NCBI RefSeq assembly: GCF_026626745.1
Contig: NZ_JAPNJW010000002.1
Location: forward strand, 744,001 to 808,000
Direction: 5' to 3'
Length of the DNA: 64,000 nt
Source of the DNA: Nannocystis sp. RBIL2
GTDB lineage: Bacteria > Myxococcota_A > Polyangia > Nannocystales > Nannocystaceae
Shown: positions 46,053-57,854 of the stretch, piece after piece
How positions within the stretch are numbered: position 1 is the first letter of the stretch
How the letters are laid out: each line of letters opens with the position of its first letter
Program-made: the position numbers and the translations under genes
The notes under the pieces: generated by a model
Told to the model about the DNA's origin: nothing
What the model saw: only the letters and a program-made list of their open reading frames with translations
The model's database searches: none

Positions 46053-46652
46053 GTGAACCTGAGACTCATCGCACTGTCCCTGCTCGTCGCGAGCGCGAGC
46101 ACGAACGTCGGCTGCAAGAAGGACTCGGCCTCCGAGACGCCGGAGCCTGCCGCCCCCGCACCCGCCCCCGCGCCGGAGCCCGAGGCCGAAGCCACCCCCG
46201 AGCCCGAGGCCGCTCCGGCCCCTGAACCGGCCCCCGCCGCCAAGGACCTGGCCACCGTCGTCGCCGGGCTCGAGAAGGGCAAGACCTTCCACGAGCTGCT
46301 GGTCGCCGCCGAGCTCGACAAGGAGCTCGCCAGCGCCGACGTCAGCCTCACCATCCTCGTCCCCACCGACGAGGCGTTCGCCAAGCTGCCCAAGGGCACC
46401 CTCGACAAGTGGAAGAAGAACAAGGAGCAGCTGCAGAAGGCGCTCAAGTACCACTTCATCCCGGGGGTCAACGACACCGCCAAGATCGGCAACTACCGCA
46501 CCGCGCCGACCGCCGCCGGCCCCGAGCTGCCGATCAAGCAGACCCAGGACGCCGAGATGACGATCGACGGCGCCAAGCTGCTCGAGGTCGACCTCCCCGC
46601 CAGCAACGGCCTCGTCCACGTCATCGACAAGGTGCTGCAGACCAAGAAGTGA
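46053..46652 (+). CDS. Fasciclin (FAS1) domain lipoprotein
   Basis: A 199-aa protein. The GTG at 46053 is preceded by AGGAG. The lipobox ends at Cys21 (NVGCKK) and is followed by an (Ala-Pro-Glu)n linker. The FAS1 domain then shows ILVPTDEAFAKLP, a central YHFIPG and NGLVHVIDKVL, all typical. These domains support adhesion or matrix contact. It ends shortly before a 30-bp palindrome. Confidence 0.9.
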   Translation: MNLRLIALSLLVASASTNVGCKKDSASETPEPAAPAPAPAPEPEAEATPEPEAAPAPEPAPAAKDLATVVAGLEKGKTFHELLVAAELDKELASADVSLTILVPTDEAFAKLPKGTLDKWKKNKEQLQKALKYHFIPGVNDTAKIGNYRTAPTAAGPELPIKQTQDAEMTIDGAKLLEVDLPASNGLVHVIDKVLQTKK

Positions 46653-46674
46653 GGGCCTCGCGGGTCCTTCGCAC

Positions 46675-46704
46675 CGGTCTCTCGGGACATGTCCCGAGAG
46701 ACCG
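46675..46704. terminator. 30-bp perfect palindrome centred on CATG
   Basis: A perfectly symmetrical 30-bp sequence (arms CGGTCTCTCGGGA / TCCCGAGAGACCG around CATG) sits 22 bases after the FAS1 stop. As RNA it forms a 13-bp stem with a CAUG loop, so it may terminate or stabilise transcripts from both directions. It coincides with a CATG unit at 46688 of the 14-bp family. A second unit (GCTG 46751, CATG 46765) follows before the outer-membrane protein gene ends. Confidence 0.65.
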
Positions 46705-46791
46705 AAGCGTCCCCTGCCCCTCCCTCGCGCGCCACCGGCCGAGCGCCCGGGCTGTCCGCAGGGACATGTCGTCGCCTCCTCGCCGCGCGGG

Positions 46792-48216
46792 CTAGAAGTA
46801 CGTGCCCATGCCGAGGTGGCCGGCGAACAGGTGGAACGCCACCCGGTCGACCGTGCCGATGTCGTAGCCCACGCGGCCGCTCGGCGCGTCGCGCAGGTCG
46901 AAGATGATCTGCGCCGCCGAGCCCCGGCCGTAGCTGTAGCGGACCGCGATGCAGGTCGAGAACACGATGCTGCGGGCCCGCTCGCCCTTGCCGAGGCGGA
47001 CCGGCGAGAAGAACTCGACCCCGGTGGTGACCCCGTAATAGTTGATGCGAAACTGCGGGAACGCCGAGGTGTGGACCTGGTCGTCGCGGTCGGAGAACAC
47101 GCCGATGCCGAAGTACAGCCGCTCCGCGGTGCGCAGTCGGGCGCCGGCGCGGACGTTCCAGATCGGGCGGATGTTGATGTCGGAGCCCTTCGGCCGCAGC
47201 CCGGGGCTGAAGTCCATCTCGCCGCTGACCCACCCGCGCCGCTTCGGCAGCGCGTAGGCGACCCCCATGGTGAGCCGCATCGGCGCCACCCGCCCGCGCC
47301 GCGACGGCGACGGCGAGTCGTCGAACTCGAACTTGTACTCGTCGTCGCCGTCGGGCCGGTCGACGTTCGAGCTGTTCAGCAGGTAGCTGCGGTGGACCTC
47401 GAAGGCGACGAAGCGAGGTGTCCGAAAGGTCAGGCCGAGGTGGACGTTCTTGGCGAACTCCCACTGCAGGCCGACCACCGCCTCGCCGCCGAAGATCGAG
47501 CGCTTGTTGTCGAAGTCGACCGTGCGCGTGGCGTCGGTGCGCGCGTCCGCGGTGCCCGACGCGGCGTCGATCCACATCCGCATCTCCTCGCGCTGCCAGC
47601 CGTAGGTGCCGAACAGCGTCGCGCCGATGCGAAAGCGCGGGTGCGGCTGCCAGCCGACCGCCGCCCCCGCGTGGTAGCGGTAGACCCAGCCGTCGACCTG
47701 GATGCGCGCGTCGTACTCCGTCCCGCCGCCGGCCCCCTGCAGCGACGCCGAGTAGTCGTAGTAGTCGTAGTCGGGCGCGAAGTAGCCGAGCCCGAGAGTG
47801 ACCCCGCGGCCGATGTGGCGCGTCACCGCCAGCGACGACGGCATCACCAGGCCTTGCAAGCTGCTCAGCGTCGCCGCGTCGCGCCTGCCGTTCGGCAGGT
47901 CGGCGACCGCCGCGTACGGCACGATGCGGGCGCGGAACTGGGCCGCCTGGGTCGACAGGTTGAACTGCGTCCGTCGCACCGCCCCGAGCCCGGCCGGGTT
48001 GTAGTAGATGGCCCCGGTGTCGCGCCCGAGGGCAGTCACCGCCCCGCCGGTCAGCGCCGCCTCGTTGCTCAGCGGGTTGGTCTCGCGGTTGCCGGCCGCG
48101 GCCGGGCGCGCCGACAGCCCCGCCGCCGCAGCGCACGCGACCACCAGCCCCGAGAGACAGGTGCGACCCCGGCGGCGCAGGCGGCCGCCCGCCTGTGACT
48201 CACGTTTGCGAGCCAC
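46792..48216 (-). CDS. Outer-membrane beta-barrel protein (FadL/OmpP1-like)
   Basis: A 474-aa protein with an N-terminal signal peptide and NPLSNEAALTGGAVTALGRDTGAIYYNPAGL, the N-terminal hatch-like signature of the FadL/OmpP1/TodX family (repeated G-A and NPAGL). The remainder alternates aromatic beta strands and ends in Tyr-Phe. Such barrels take up hydrophobic compounds. Its start overlaps the stop of the upstream lipoprotein gene by 17 bases. A 14-bp unit occurs in frame at 47417. Confidence 0.8.
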   Translation of the reverse strand: MARKRESQAGGRLRRRGRTCLSGLVVACAAAAGLSARPAAAGNRETNPLSNEAALTGGAVTALGRDTGAIYYNPAGLGAVRRTQFNLSTQAAQFRARIVPYAAVADLPNGRRDAATLSSLQGLVMPSSLAVTRHIGRGVTLGLGYFAPDYDYYDYSASLQGAGGGTEYDARIQVDGWVYRYHAGAAVGWQPHPRFRIGATLFGTYGWQREEMRMWIDAASGTADARTDATRTVDFDNKRSIFGGEAVVGLQWEFAKNVHLGLTFRTPRFVAFEVHRSYLLNSSNVDRPDGDDEYKFEFDDSPSPSRRGRVAPMRLTMGVAYALPKRRGWVSGEMDFSPGLRPKGSDINIRPIWNVRAGARLRTAERLYFGIGVFSDRDDQVHTSAFPQFRINYYGVTTGVEFFSPVRLGKGERARSIVFSTCIAVRYSYGRGSAAQIIFDLRDAPSGRVGYDIGTVDRVAFHLFAGHLGMGTYF

Positions 48217-48790
48217 GGGCGACGTAGAGATCGAAGGTGAGGTCGACGACCGGGCGGCTGTCGCTGTCGTGGAAGTGCCAGGTGAGGGTCGCAGCGTTGG
48301 CCCGATCGACCTTCTCGAAGTACACGTAGCCGCGCATCGAAGTGCCCGGCACCAGCACGCCCCACGGCAGCGCCGACGAGGCGACGTCGCCGCCCACCCA
48401 CTCGATGCGGCCGAAGTCGAGCTGACGGCCGGGGTGGTAGCCGTTGTCGTTCTGCCCGGCCTGGACGAACGAGCCGCCGGCGTCGAGGAGATCGCGCCGG
48501 AAGCCGCGCTCGTCGATCAAGTCGATGTCGCCGGGCGCCAGGCGGATCGGACGGTTGCCCAGGTTGGCGACCAGGACGTGGAGCACCGTGACCTGCTCGT
48601 CGAGGTCGCTCGGGATGCCCTGCCAGGCCCCCGTCGTCAGCACCACGCTCAGCCCCGACTGCGGGTCGCGGGCGAGCATGCGGTGACTGCCGTCGATGGC
48701 GACGAGCTCGCCGGAAGGGAGGCAGGCGGCGCTCACGAGCAGCAGCGCGAGCGCGAGACGTCTGGAGGCGCGCGTCACGGGTGCAAGCAT
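48200..48790 (-). CDS. Lipoprotein of unknown function upstream of the barrel protein
   Basis: A 196-aa lipoprotein (lipobox VSAACLP). The mature part is beta-rich and reads as an immunoglobulin-like fold (VTVLHVLVANLGNRPIRLAPGDIDLIDERG, GYVYFEKV, VVDLTFDLYV), resembling DUF4352-type domains. It shares 17 bases with the barrel gene and probably forms a two-gene operon, so it may act at the outer membrane with it. Confidence 0.75.
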   Translation of the reverse strand: MLAPVTRASRRLALALLLVSAACLPSGELVAIDGSHRMLARDPQSGLSVVLTTGAWQGIPSDLDEQVTVLHVLVANLGNRPIRLAPGDIDLIDERGFRRDLLDAGGSFVQAGQNDNGYHPGRQLDFGRIEWVGGDVASSALPWGVLVPGTSMRGYVYFEKVDRANAATLTWHFHDSDSRPVVDLTFDLYVARGSQT

Positions 48791-48994
48791 ACTCGCTTTG
48801 ACCGCCGCCGCGAGTCGGACGGGCCCCGCCGCAGAACCCGGGCTCGCCGGCAGTCGCGCGTTTTGCGCTCACGCTTCCGGGGCCCGCCGATGCCCGCCCG
48901 CGCCCGCTCCCGTCGCCGTGCCAGACCGCGCTGCGGACGCGACTGCGGCCCGGGCACCCCGACGCCCGCGACGACCGGCGCTATCATCCGCGCG

Positions 48995-49657
48995 ATGAAG
49001 ATCCTCATCGTCGAGGACAACAAGAAGCTCGCCAGCTTTTTGCTGCGCGCCCTGGCCGAGGAGGGCTACGTCGTCGACCTCGTGGAGGACGGCGGCGTCG
49101 CCATCACCCAGAGCCGCAGCATCAGCTACGACCTCGTGATCCTCGACTGGATGCTGCCCTCGGTCGACGGGCTCACCGTGTGCCGCACCCTGCGCTCGGC
49201 CGGCGCGACCATGCCGATCCTGATGCTCACCGCGCGCGCCGAGATCCAGGAGCGCGTCGCCGGCCTCGACGCGGGCGCCGACGACTTCCTGCCCAAGCCG
49301 TTCGACCTCGGCGAATTGCTGGCCCGCGTGCGCGCGCTCGGCCGGCGCGGCCACGGCGATCGCTACCTCGAGGTCGGCCCCGTGCGCATCGACAGGCACG
49401 AGCGCACCGTCACGCTCTCGGGCCGGCGCCTCGACCTCACCCCGCGCGAGTTCCTGCTGCTCAGCTACCTCGTGCGCGAGGCCGGGCGCGTCGTCCCGCG
49501 CACCGAGCTGCTGCAGAAGGTCTGGGAGCTGTCGTTCGACCCCGGCTCCAACGTCGTCGAGGTCCACGTCAAGAACCTGCGCACCAAGCTGGGCGAGCAC
49601 GCCGCCCGCATCGAGACGGTGCGCGGCGTCGGCTACCGCTGGCAGAACGAGGCATGA
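48995..49657 (+). CDS. OmpR-family response regulator
   Basis: A 220-aa regulator. The receiver domain has acidic Glu7/Asp8, phosphoacceptor Asp51 (VILDWML), LTAR and the conserved Lys in PKPFD. The winged-helix domain carries LTPREFLLLSYLVREAGRVVPRTELLQKVW and VEVHVKNLRTKLG. It overlaps the sensor kinase gene by ATGA. Confidence 0.95.
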   Translation: MKILIVEDNKKLASFLLRALAEEGYVVDLVEDGGVAITQSRSISYDLVILDWMLPSVDGLTVCRTLRSAGATMPILMLTARAEIQERVAGLDAGADDFLPKPFDLGELLARVRALGRRGHGDRYLEVGPVRIDRHERTVTLSGRRLDLTPREFLLLSYLVREAGRVVPRTELLQKVWELSFDPGSNVVEVHVKNLRTKLGEHAARIETVRGVGYRWQNEA

Positions 49658-51060
49658 AGCTCCGCAACCGCCTGGTCGGTGTGGTCACAGGCGTCACCGT
49701 CGTCGCCCTCGCGCTGTCCTTCGTCCCGCTCTACCTGCTGATCCGCGCGCTCGAGATCTCCGACCTCGACAACGCCCTGTTCCGCCAGGCCACCGCCCTC
49801 GCCCAGCACCTGCCCGGCACCTACTACGCCGGCCACCCGCTCGACGAGGGCCACGCCGACGTGCCCGAGAGCATCGACCCGACCCCGCGCTACACCGCGA
49901 TCTACGGCCCCGACACCGTGCTCGAGACCGCGTCGGAGAGCTTCGCCGGCCAGGCCCCCGCGTCGCTCGCCGCGCTGGGCCTGCGGCACGCGCTGCCCTG
50001 GGACGGCGTGGCGGTCGACCTCGAGCTCGGCGAGACGCGCCTGCGCGGCGTCGTCATGCCGACCGGCGATCAGGGCGAGGCCCTGCTCTACGCCGTCTCC
50101 AAGAGCACCGTCGAGGACGACACCACCACCCTGTTCGAGCTCCTCCTCCTCATCTTCGTCTGTGCCGCCGGCGCCACCGCGCTGATCGCCCGCTGGCTCG
50201 GCGAGCGGCTCGCCCGCGACGTCCACTCGGTCGCGCACGTCGCCCGCCTGGTCGCCGAGGGCGACCTCGCCGCGCGCGTCGGCGATCCGCGGGTCATGGG
50301 CGCCGACGAGACGCGCTCGCTCGCCTCCGATCTCGACCACATGATCAGCCGCCTCGACGAGGTCGTGTCGTCGCAGCGGCGCTTCATCTCGCACGCCGCC
50401 CACGAGCTGCGCTCGCCGCTGGCCTCGCTGCGCGGCGAGCTGCAGCTCGCGCTGCGACGCGACCGCGACGTCGACGAGTACCGCGCCGCCCTGCGCGAGA
50501 TGTTGTCCTCCGTCGACGCCCTCATCGCCCTCGCCGAGGACCTGCTGCGGCTCGCGCGGGCCCAGGGCGGTGCCCCGGCCACGCGCGCGCGCGCCAGGGT
50601 GGCCGACGTCGTGCGCGAGGCGCTGCGGATGGCCCGCGGCCACCTCGACGATCGCGGCGTCACCATCGCAGTGCCGCCGGCGATCGACGAGTTCCCGGTC
50701 GAGGTGCGCGGCGGCGCGGCCGACCTCGCCCGCGCCCTCCGCAACCTCATCGACAACGCCGTCGTCCACAGCCCGCCCGGCGGCGAGGTCCGCGTCGAGG
50801 TCGTCGTCGTCGAGGGCGGCGTCGAGCTCGCCGTCGTCGATCAGGGGCCGGGCATCCCGGTCGCGGATCAGCCCCACATCTTCACCCCGTTCTTCCGCGG
50901 CGCCGGCGGCGAGAACCACGAGGGCGCCGGCCTCGGCCTGGCGATCGCCCGCGGCCTCACCGAGGGCTCGGGCGGGCGCCTCGCGCTCGACACTCGCCAC
51001 ACCGGCGGCGCGCGCATGGTCCTCCACCTCGCCTTCGCCGAGAACGTCCCGCCCGCCTGA
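49654..51060 (+). CDS. Sensor histidine kinase, partner of the OmpR regulator
   Basis: A 468-aa membrane kinase. TM1 lies at about 7-31, a periplasmic domain at 32-158, TM2 at 159-180, then HAMP, HisKA with His250 (SHAAHELRSPLASL) and HATPase with NLIDNAVVHSPPGGEV, VDQGPGIP and GAGLGLAIARG. The ligand is unknown. Start overlaps the regulator stop (ATGA). A single 14-bp unit (51074/51088) lies just after the stop. Confidence 0.95.
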   Translation: MKLRNRLVGVVTGVTVVALALSFVPLYLLIRALEISDLDNALFRQATALAQHLPGTYYAGHPLDEGHADVPESIDPTPRYTAIYGPDTVLETASESFAGQAPASLAALGLRHALPWDGVAVDLELGETRLRGVVMPTGDQGEALLYAVSKSTVEDDTTTLFELLLLIFVCAAGATALIARWLGERLARDVHSVAHVARLVAEGDLAARVGDPRVMGADETRSLASDLDHMISRLDEVVSSQRRFISHAAHELRSPLASLRGELQLALRRDRDVDEYRAALREMLSSVDALIALAEDLLRLARAQGGAPATRARARVADVVREALRMARGHLDDRGVTIAVPPAIDEFPVEVRGGAADLARALRNLIDNAVVHSPPGGEVRVEVVVVEGGVELAVVDQGPGIPVADQPHIFTPFFRGAGGENHEGAGLGLAIARGLTEGSGGRLALDTRHTGGARMVLHLAFAENVPPA

Positions 51061-51073
51061 GGCCCCGCCGTCA

Positions 51074-51091
51074 CCTGTCCGTTCGGCCAGG
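51074..51091. repeat. Single 14-bp unit after the histidine kinase gene
   Basis: CCTG 51074 and CAGG 51088 form the symmetrical pair CCTG-TCC-N4-GGC-CAGG, an inverted repeat with a short loop 14 bp after the kinase stop. It may act as the operon's 3' hairpin. Confidence 0.5.
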
Positions 51092-51202
51092 TCGTTCGCC
51101 TTCACCTCGACCAAACCGCAGCAGGGCCGCGCTCCGGGGCGAAATTACCCGGGCGCGTCATCGCTCTTGCTTGCGCGCGCGAGCGCCGACTAGCCTCGCG
51201 TC

Positions 51203-52285
51203 ATGCGCCGCTCGCTCTGCTTCCCTGCTCTCTGCATCGTCCACCTCGCGGCGTGTACGGTCCCCAACCCGGCCTACGACGCCAGCCCAGGCCTCCTCGG
51301 GAGCGACTCCGGCGACTCCCTGAGCTCGACGAGCCCCGGCGGCACCTCCGCCACGGTCGATCCGACCAGCGGCGGCGGCAGCACTCAGAGCACCACGGTC
51401 GACCTGACCGCCGCGACCAGCGACACCACCGCCGCGGCGACCACCAGCACCACCGCGACCGCCAGCACCACCGAGAGCGTCGACCCCCTGACCACGAGCA
51501 CCACCGACGGCGACTCGACCGCGAGCACGACGACCAACGACACCTCGCAGCCCAAGCTCGACCTCTCGCCCGGCGACGTCTGTCCGCAGGTCGCCGCCCC
51601 GAGCCTCGAGATCACCGTCCAGCACACCCCCGCCCCGGGCCTCTGCAACGCCCCGCTCGGCCCCGTCATCCAGGGCATCCTCGAGGCCAAGCCCGACGCC
51701 GGCACCTTCAAGCTCCGCGCCTGCAACTCGGCCCAGGAGTGCATCCAGGGCAACACGCAGTGCCTCGCCAACCAGACCATCGCGGTCCACGTCGCGGGTC
51801 CGGACACGGCCATCCCCGACATCCCGCTCGGCACCTGCGTCAGCGTCGCCTACGTCGGCACCGGCTTCGCCGACCCCAACACCTGCAAGACGCGGATGGT
51901 CCGCTTCGCCAAGCCGGGCAACCTCAACAACCTCGCCTCGAGCATGTTCGTCGCCGGCATCGGCGTGCCCAGCACCGCCGAGCTGCCGGTGCCGTGGCCC
52001 GACGCGCTCGAGTTCACCGTCGCCGCCGCGCAGGTCCAGGCGTGCCCCGGCAACAACGTGTGCGGCACCCCGCCGGGCCACTACGAGCTCGTCGGTCAGT
52101 TCTCGGGCCTGGAGGTCGTCGCCGGCATGGGCGAGGTCAAGCCGGCCAAGATCCCCCTCTACGACCAGAACCACAACCCGGTCGGTTCGGTCGTCGGCAG
52201 CTTCCACAACCTGCGCTCGTACTCCGGCCCGGCCGAACAGTGCGAGTTCCGCTGGCTGTGGCTGGCCGACGCGTACAAGCCCTGA
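51203..52285 (+). CDS. Secreted lipoprotein with Thr/Ser linker, unknown domain
   Basis: A 360-aa protein. The lipobox (HLAACT) is followed by a Ser/Thr-rich linker to about residue 112, then a globular domain with paired cysteines (CPQVAAP, LRACNSAQECIQGNTQC, GTCVSVAYVGTGF, CPGNNVCGTPPG) and a closing LRSYSGPAEQCEFRWLW. I do not recognise the domain. It follows the two-component system by 142 bp and might be a target of it. Confidence 0.75.
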   Translation: MRRSLCFPALCIVHLAACTVPNPAYDASPGLLGSDSGDSLSSTSPGGTSATVDPTSGGGSTQSTTVDLTAATSDTTAAATTSTTATASTTESVDPLTTSTTDGDSTASTTTNDTSQPKLDLSPGDVCPQVAAPSLEITVQHTPAPGLCNAPLGPVIQGILEAKPDAGTFKLRACNSAQECIQGNTQCLANQTIAVHVAGPDTAIPDIPLGTCVSVAYVGTGFADPNTCKTRMVRFAKPGNLNNLASSMFVAGIGVPSTAELPVPWPDALEFTVAAAQVQACPGNNVCGTPPGHYELVGQFSGLEVVAGMGEVKPAKIPLYDQNHNPVGSVVGSFHNLRSYSGPAEQCEFRWLWLADAYKP

Positions 52286-52287
52286 CG

Positions 52288-52364
52288 ACATGTCCTCTCG
52301 GACAGGCTGTCCGCCCGGCCGCGAGCCGCCGCTCCTGCTCCTTCGACCATGTCCCGAAGGACAT
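52288..52364. repeat. 14-bp units between lipoprotein gene and tRNA-Leu
   Basis: CATG 52288 and CAGG 52302 are 14 bp apart, starting three bases after the lipoprotein stop. A second run has CCTG 52333, CATG 52347 and CATG 52361, again at 14-bp steps. The two runs are three bases out of phase with each other. Confidence 0.75.
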
Positions 52365-52448
52365 GGCCTACGGACCAGATCGGCAGTCCGTCCGGCGGAC
52401 CGGCCGCCGCGGCGGCCGCAGATCTCGCCGCGCCTGGTCAGGTCGACG

Positions 52449-52529
52449 ATGCCCGGGGCGGGACTCGAACCCGCACGCTTGCGCCGGGGATTTTAAGTCC
52501 CCTGTGTCTACCGATTCCACCACCCGGGC
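52449..52529 (-). tRNA. tRNA-Leu (anticodon TAA)
   Basis: An 81-base minus-strand tRNA. A 7-bp acceptor stem GCCCGGG pairs with CCCGGGC, the anticodon loop is CTTAAAA between GGGGA and TCCCC (anticodon TAA), an 11-base class II variable arm follows, and the T-loop is TTCGAGT. CCA is not encoded. The sequence closely parallels E. coli tRNA-Leu(UAA), apart from a variable arm three bases shorter. Confidence 0.95.
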
Positions 52530-52724
52530 GCGGGGGCCCTCTTAATAGGGGCATGCGGCCCGCTTGAGAAGCTTGAGATGCCGCGCTCTCGGCCGGGAGC
52601 GCCCCGGCAGACCGGGAGATCGGCGCGAGATCGCACCTGAACATCTGGGCACGTGCGCAAACTTTCACCTGCACAGGCGAGCGGCGGTGTCGGCGGGCGC
52701 GAAAACGCGTGCTAACACGGCCCG

Positions 52725-55613
<2,889 letters not shown>

Positions 55614-55623
55614 CTCGTTTGGA

Positions 55624-55697
55624 CATGTCCCCGGCGGCATGTCGCCGGGGACATGCCCGTTCACACATGTCTCTGGCGACATGTCGACGCGGTAGCG
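55624..55697. repeat. Phased CATG array, five copies, after uvrA
   Basis: CATG at 55624, 55638, 55652, 55666 and 55680 in exact 14-bp register. The first three enclose a near-perfect inverted repeat (CATGTCCCCGGCG with CGCCGGGGACATG) of 13-bp arms, a strong hairpin 10 bases after the uvrA stop. It sits between convergent uvrA and the radical SAM gene. Confidence 0.95.
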
Positions 55698-55730
55698 GCC
55701 GAGGTATCGCCGCGTCGCGCTCGCGGGTGG

Positions 55731-56660
55731 TCAGCGCGCGATCGGAAGCCGCGTCGGCCCGCGCGTCGCCGTCTGTCCCCTCGCGGCCGCGATCTCGCCG
55801 TCGCCGAACACCGCCAGGTAGTCCGGCCGCACGCCCGGACAGACCTGCTCGAAAGGACAGCCCGCGCACGCCGGCACCTTGACCCGACCGGCGAGGCGGC
55901 TGTCCTTCAGCGCGAACGTGGCCTCCGGCGTCACCACCACCACCCGGTCGGCCCCGGGATCCCACGCGTGCGCGTGATCCTCCCCGAGCAGACAGCGCGG
56001 CACGTGCAGCGAGCGCAGCGCCATCGCCTGCCTGCGCCCGCGCGCCAGCGCCTCGGTCACGAACGGCAGCGCCTCCGACATCCGCGGCAGCGACTCCGGG
56101 TGGGCCGCGTTGGCGTCGGTCAGCGACACGTACCAGAGATCGACCGCGCGCACGCCCAGCCCCGCGAGCCAGTCGATCGCCGCCGGCAGGTCGGCCATCG
56201 TGTCGCGCTTGACGATCAGATCGACGACCAGGGCCGCCCCGCTGGCGACCGCGCGCTGCAGCCCGCCGACCATCGCCGCGTACGTACCTGTCCTTCGGAC
56301 CAGCTGCTCGTAGCGGTCGGCCCGATGGGTGTGGATCGACACGTGCAAGCACGTCGTCCCGGCCGCCAACAGCCGCGCCAGGTTGTCGCCGTGCGCGTAC
56401 ATCAGCCCGTTCGACTGCACCTTGATGTCGGCGAACCCGAGCGCCCGCCCGGCGCGCACGATCGCCAGCAAATCGGGGCGGATCGTCGGTTCGCCGCCCG
56501 TGATCGACAGCGCGTCGAGCCCCTGCCCCCGCCCCTGCCGCAGCGACGCCAGCGCGTGCGCCGTCGACAGCGCTCGCCCGCGCAGCTCCGGCCCGATCGT
56601 GCAGTAGTCGCACCACAGGTTGCAGTCGTAGCCGAGGATCATGTCGAGCAGCCCCGGCAC
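55731..56660 (-). CDS. Radical SAM protein, last gene of the HExxH operon
   Basis: A 309-aa radical SAM enzyme. CxxxCxxC sits at Cys13, Cys17 and Cys20 (YDCNLWCDYC), followed by SITGGEPTIRPDLL and VQSNGLMY. The C-terminal part has PRCLLGED and CAGCPFEQVCPGVRPDY, a candidate auxiliary-cluster site. It starts four bases after the HExxH gene stops and is the third gene of a tight operon. By context it modifies a peptide or protein. A single 14-bp unit lies in frame at 56287. Confidence 0.88.
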   Translation of the reverse strand: MPGLLDMILGYDCNLWCDYCTIGPELRGRALSTAHALASLRQGRGQGLDALSITGGEPTIRPDLLAIVRAGRALGFADIKVQSNGLMYAHGDNLARLLAAGTTCLHVSIHTHRADRYEQLVRRTGTYAAMVGGLQRAVASGAALVVDLIVKRDTMADLPAAIDWLAGLGVRAVDLWYVSLTDANAAHPESLPRMSEALPFVTEALARGRRQAMALRSLHVPRCLLGEDHAHAWDPGADRVVVVTPEATFALKDSRLAGRVKVPACAGCPFEQVCPGVRPDYLAVFGDGEIAAARGQTATRGPTRLPIAR

Positions 56661-56663
56661 TTG

Positions 56664-57854
56664 TCAGCCCTCCCGGAAGTGACGGAAGCGCTCGTCGAGC
56701 CGCACCAGCTCCGCCAGCAGCGGCGCCCCCAGGGCCGTCGGTCGCGCGTGCTGCCGCAGCGTCTCGACCGCCTCGTGGTTGCCGCGCGCGACCTGTCGCA
56801 GCCGGCCCTCGACCTCGGCTGTCCCCGAGGACAGCATCGACTCGAGCATCGCCGCCACCGGCAGGAACGCATGCGCCGCCAGCAGCACCCCGTGCAACGG
56901 CCGCGGGTCGGGCCGCACCGGCGACGCGTACAGCGGCGACCAGGCGTTCTCCAAAATCGGCCCCTGCTCGAGCAGCGCGTGCAGCTTGTTGTGCGAGAAC
57001 TCGTGGAGCAGCGCCTCCGCCAGAGTCAGCGCGCTCGGGTGCAGGCTCAGGTAGACCGTCCCGATCGCCTCCTGGTACGACGCCGACAGGTGCCGCTCGC
57101 GGTCGTGCCCGACCGGCACCACCAGCGCGAGGCCGACGTCGAGCTCGGCGCGCAGCCTCGGCAAATGCGCCTCGACGAGGCCCAGCCCCGCCCGCAACCC
57201 CGCCGACCAGGCCGAGACCGACTGCCCGCCGAGATCGAGCCCGCTGCCCGACTTGTCGGGGTGGGCCTCCAGCTCGGCCAGCGGGTTGTTGTCGCGCCGC
57301 AGGGCCAGAGCGATCGGCCCGGCGACGGTCTCGTACATGTCCCTTGTCACATGCTCGGACGGACATGTCCCGAAGTTCTCACCGAGCGACCCGCTCACCC
57401 CGCCGGCCTGCCAGCCGGTCGGTCCGATCGTCAGCGGACCCGGCGGCGGCCGCAGGGCGCAGCGGGCCCCGAGGCACAGCACCTCGCGCGGCGGCTGCGG
57501 CACCTGAAACCTGTCCTCGAGCACACCTGCAACCGCCAGCTCGAGCCCCAGCGTCGCCAGCAGCTCCCCCTGCAGCGCCGGGTCCGGCCGTCCGCGCAGG
57601 CAGCGGATCAGCGTCCCGATCGTCGGCCGTCGCACCGCGCTCGCCAGGGCCCCGGGCGCCCGCGCGGCGATCCGCCGCAGCTCCGGCCCGAATCGCCCCC
57701 ACGCCGCGCCGTTCGGCCCCGGCCCGGGCGGCAGCCGCAGCAGGTCGGTCAGGGCCCGCCGCAGCGCCATCGAGAACAGCCCGCGCGCAGTCTCCGAGCC
57801 GGGCGCCGGCAGCGTCAGATCGGCCAGCACGCCGCCTCCGATACTTCGAGCCAT
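56664..57854 (-). CDS. HExxH-type peptide modification protein
   Basis: A 396-aa protein with LLHEFSHNKLHALL at about 281-294 (HEFSH starting at His284) and then ASPVRPDPRPLHGVLLAAHAFLPVA. This pairing of HExxH with a W/VRPDPRPLxGxL segment is the signature of the HEXXH-motif family (TIGR04267-like), known as peptide beta-hydroxylases acting with radical SAM enzymes in RiPP pathways. The ATG at 57854 lies in the CATG at 57852 and overlaps the preceding gene by 40 bases. A three-tetramer 14-bp run (57336, 57350, 57364) lies in frame in a loop before the catalytic part. Confidence 0.8.
   Translation of the reverse strand: MARSIGGGVLADLTLPAPGSETARGLFSMALRRALTDLLRLPPGPGPNGAAWGRFGPELRRIAARAPGALASAVRRPTIGTLIRCLRGRPDPALQGELLATLGLELAVAGVLEDRFQVPQPPREVLCLGARCALRPPPGPLTIGPTGWQAGGVSGSLGENFGTCPSEHVTRDMYETVAGPIALALRRDNNPLAELEAHPDKSGSGLDLGGQSVSAWSAGLRAGLGLVEAHLPRLRAELDVGLALVVPVGHDRERHLSASYQEAIGTVYLSLHPSALTLAEALLHEFSHNKLHALLEQGPILENAWSPLYASPVRPDPRPLHGVLLAAHAFLPVAAMLESMLSSGTAEVEGRLRQVARGNHEAVETLRQHARPTALGAPLLAELVRLDERFRHFREG

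Noticed and set aside
46493..48136. Mirror frame of the outer-membrane protein gene
   Set aside because: Gly/Arg-rich shadow translation with no signal peptide or motif.
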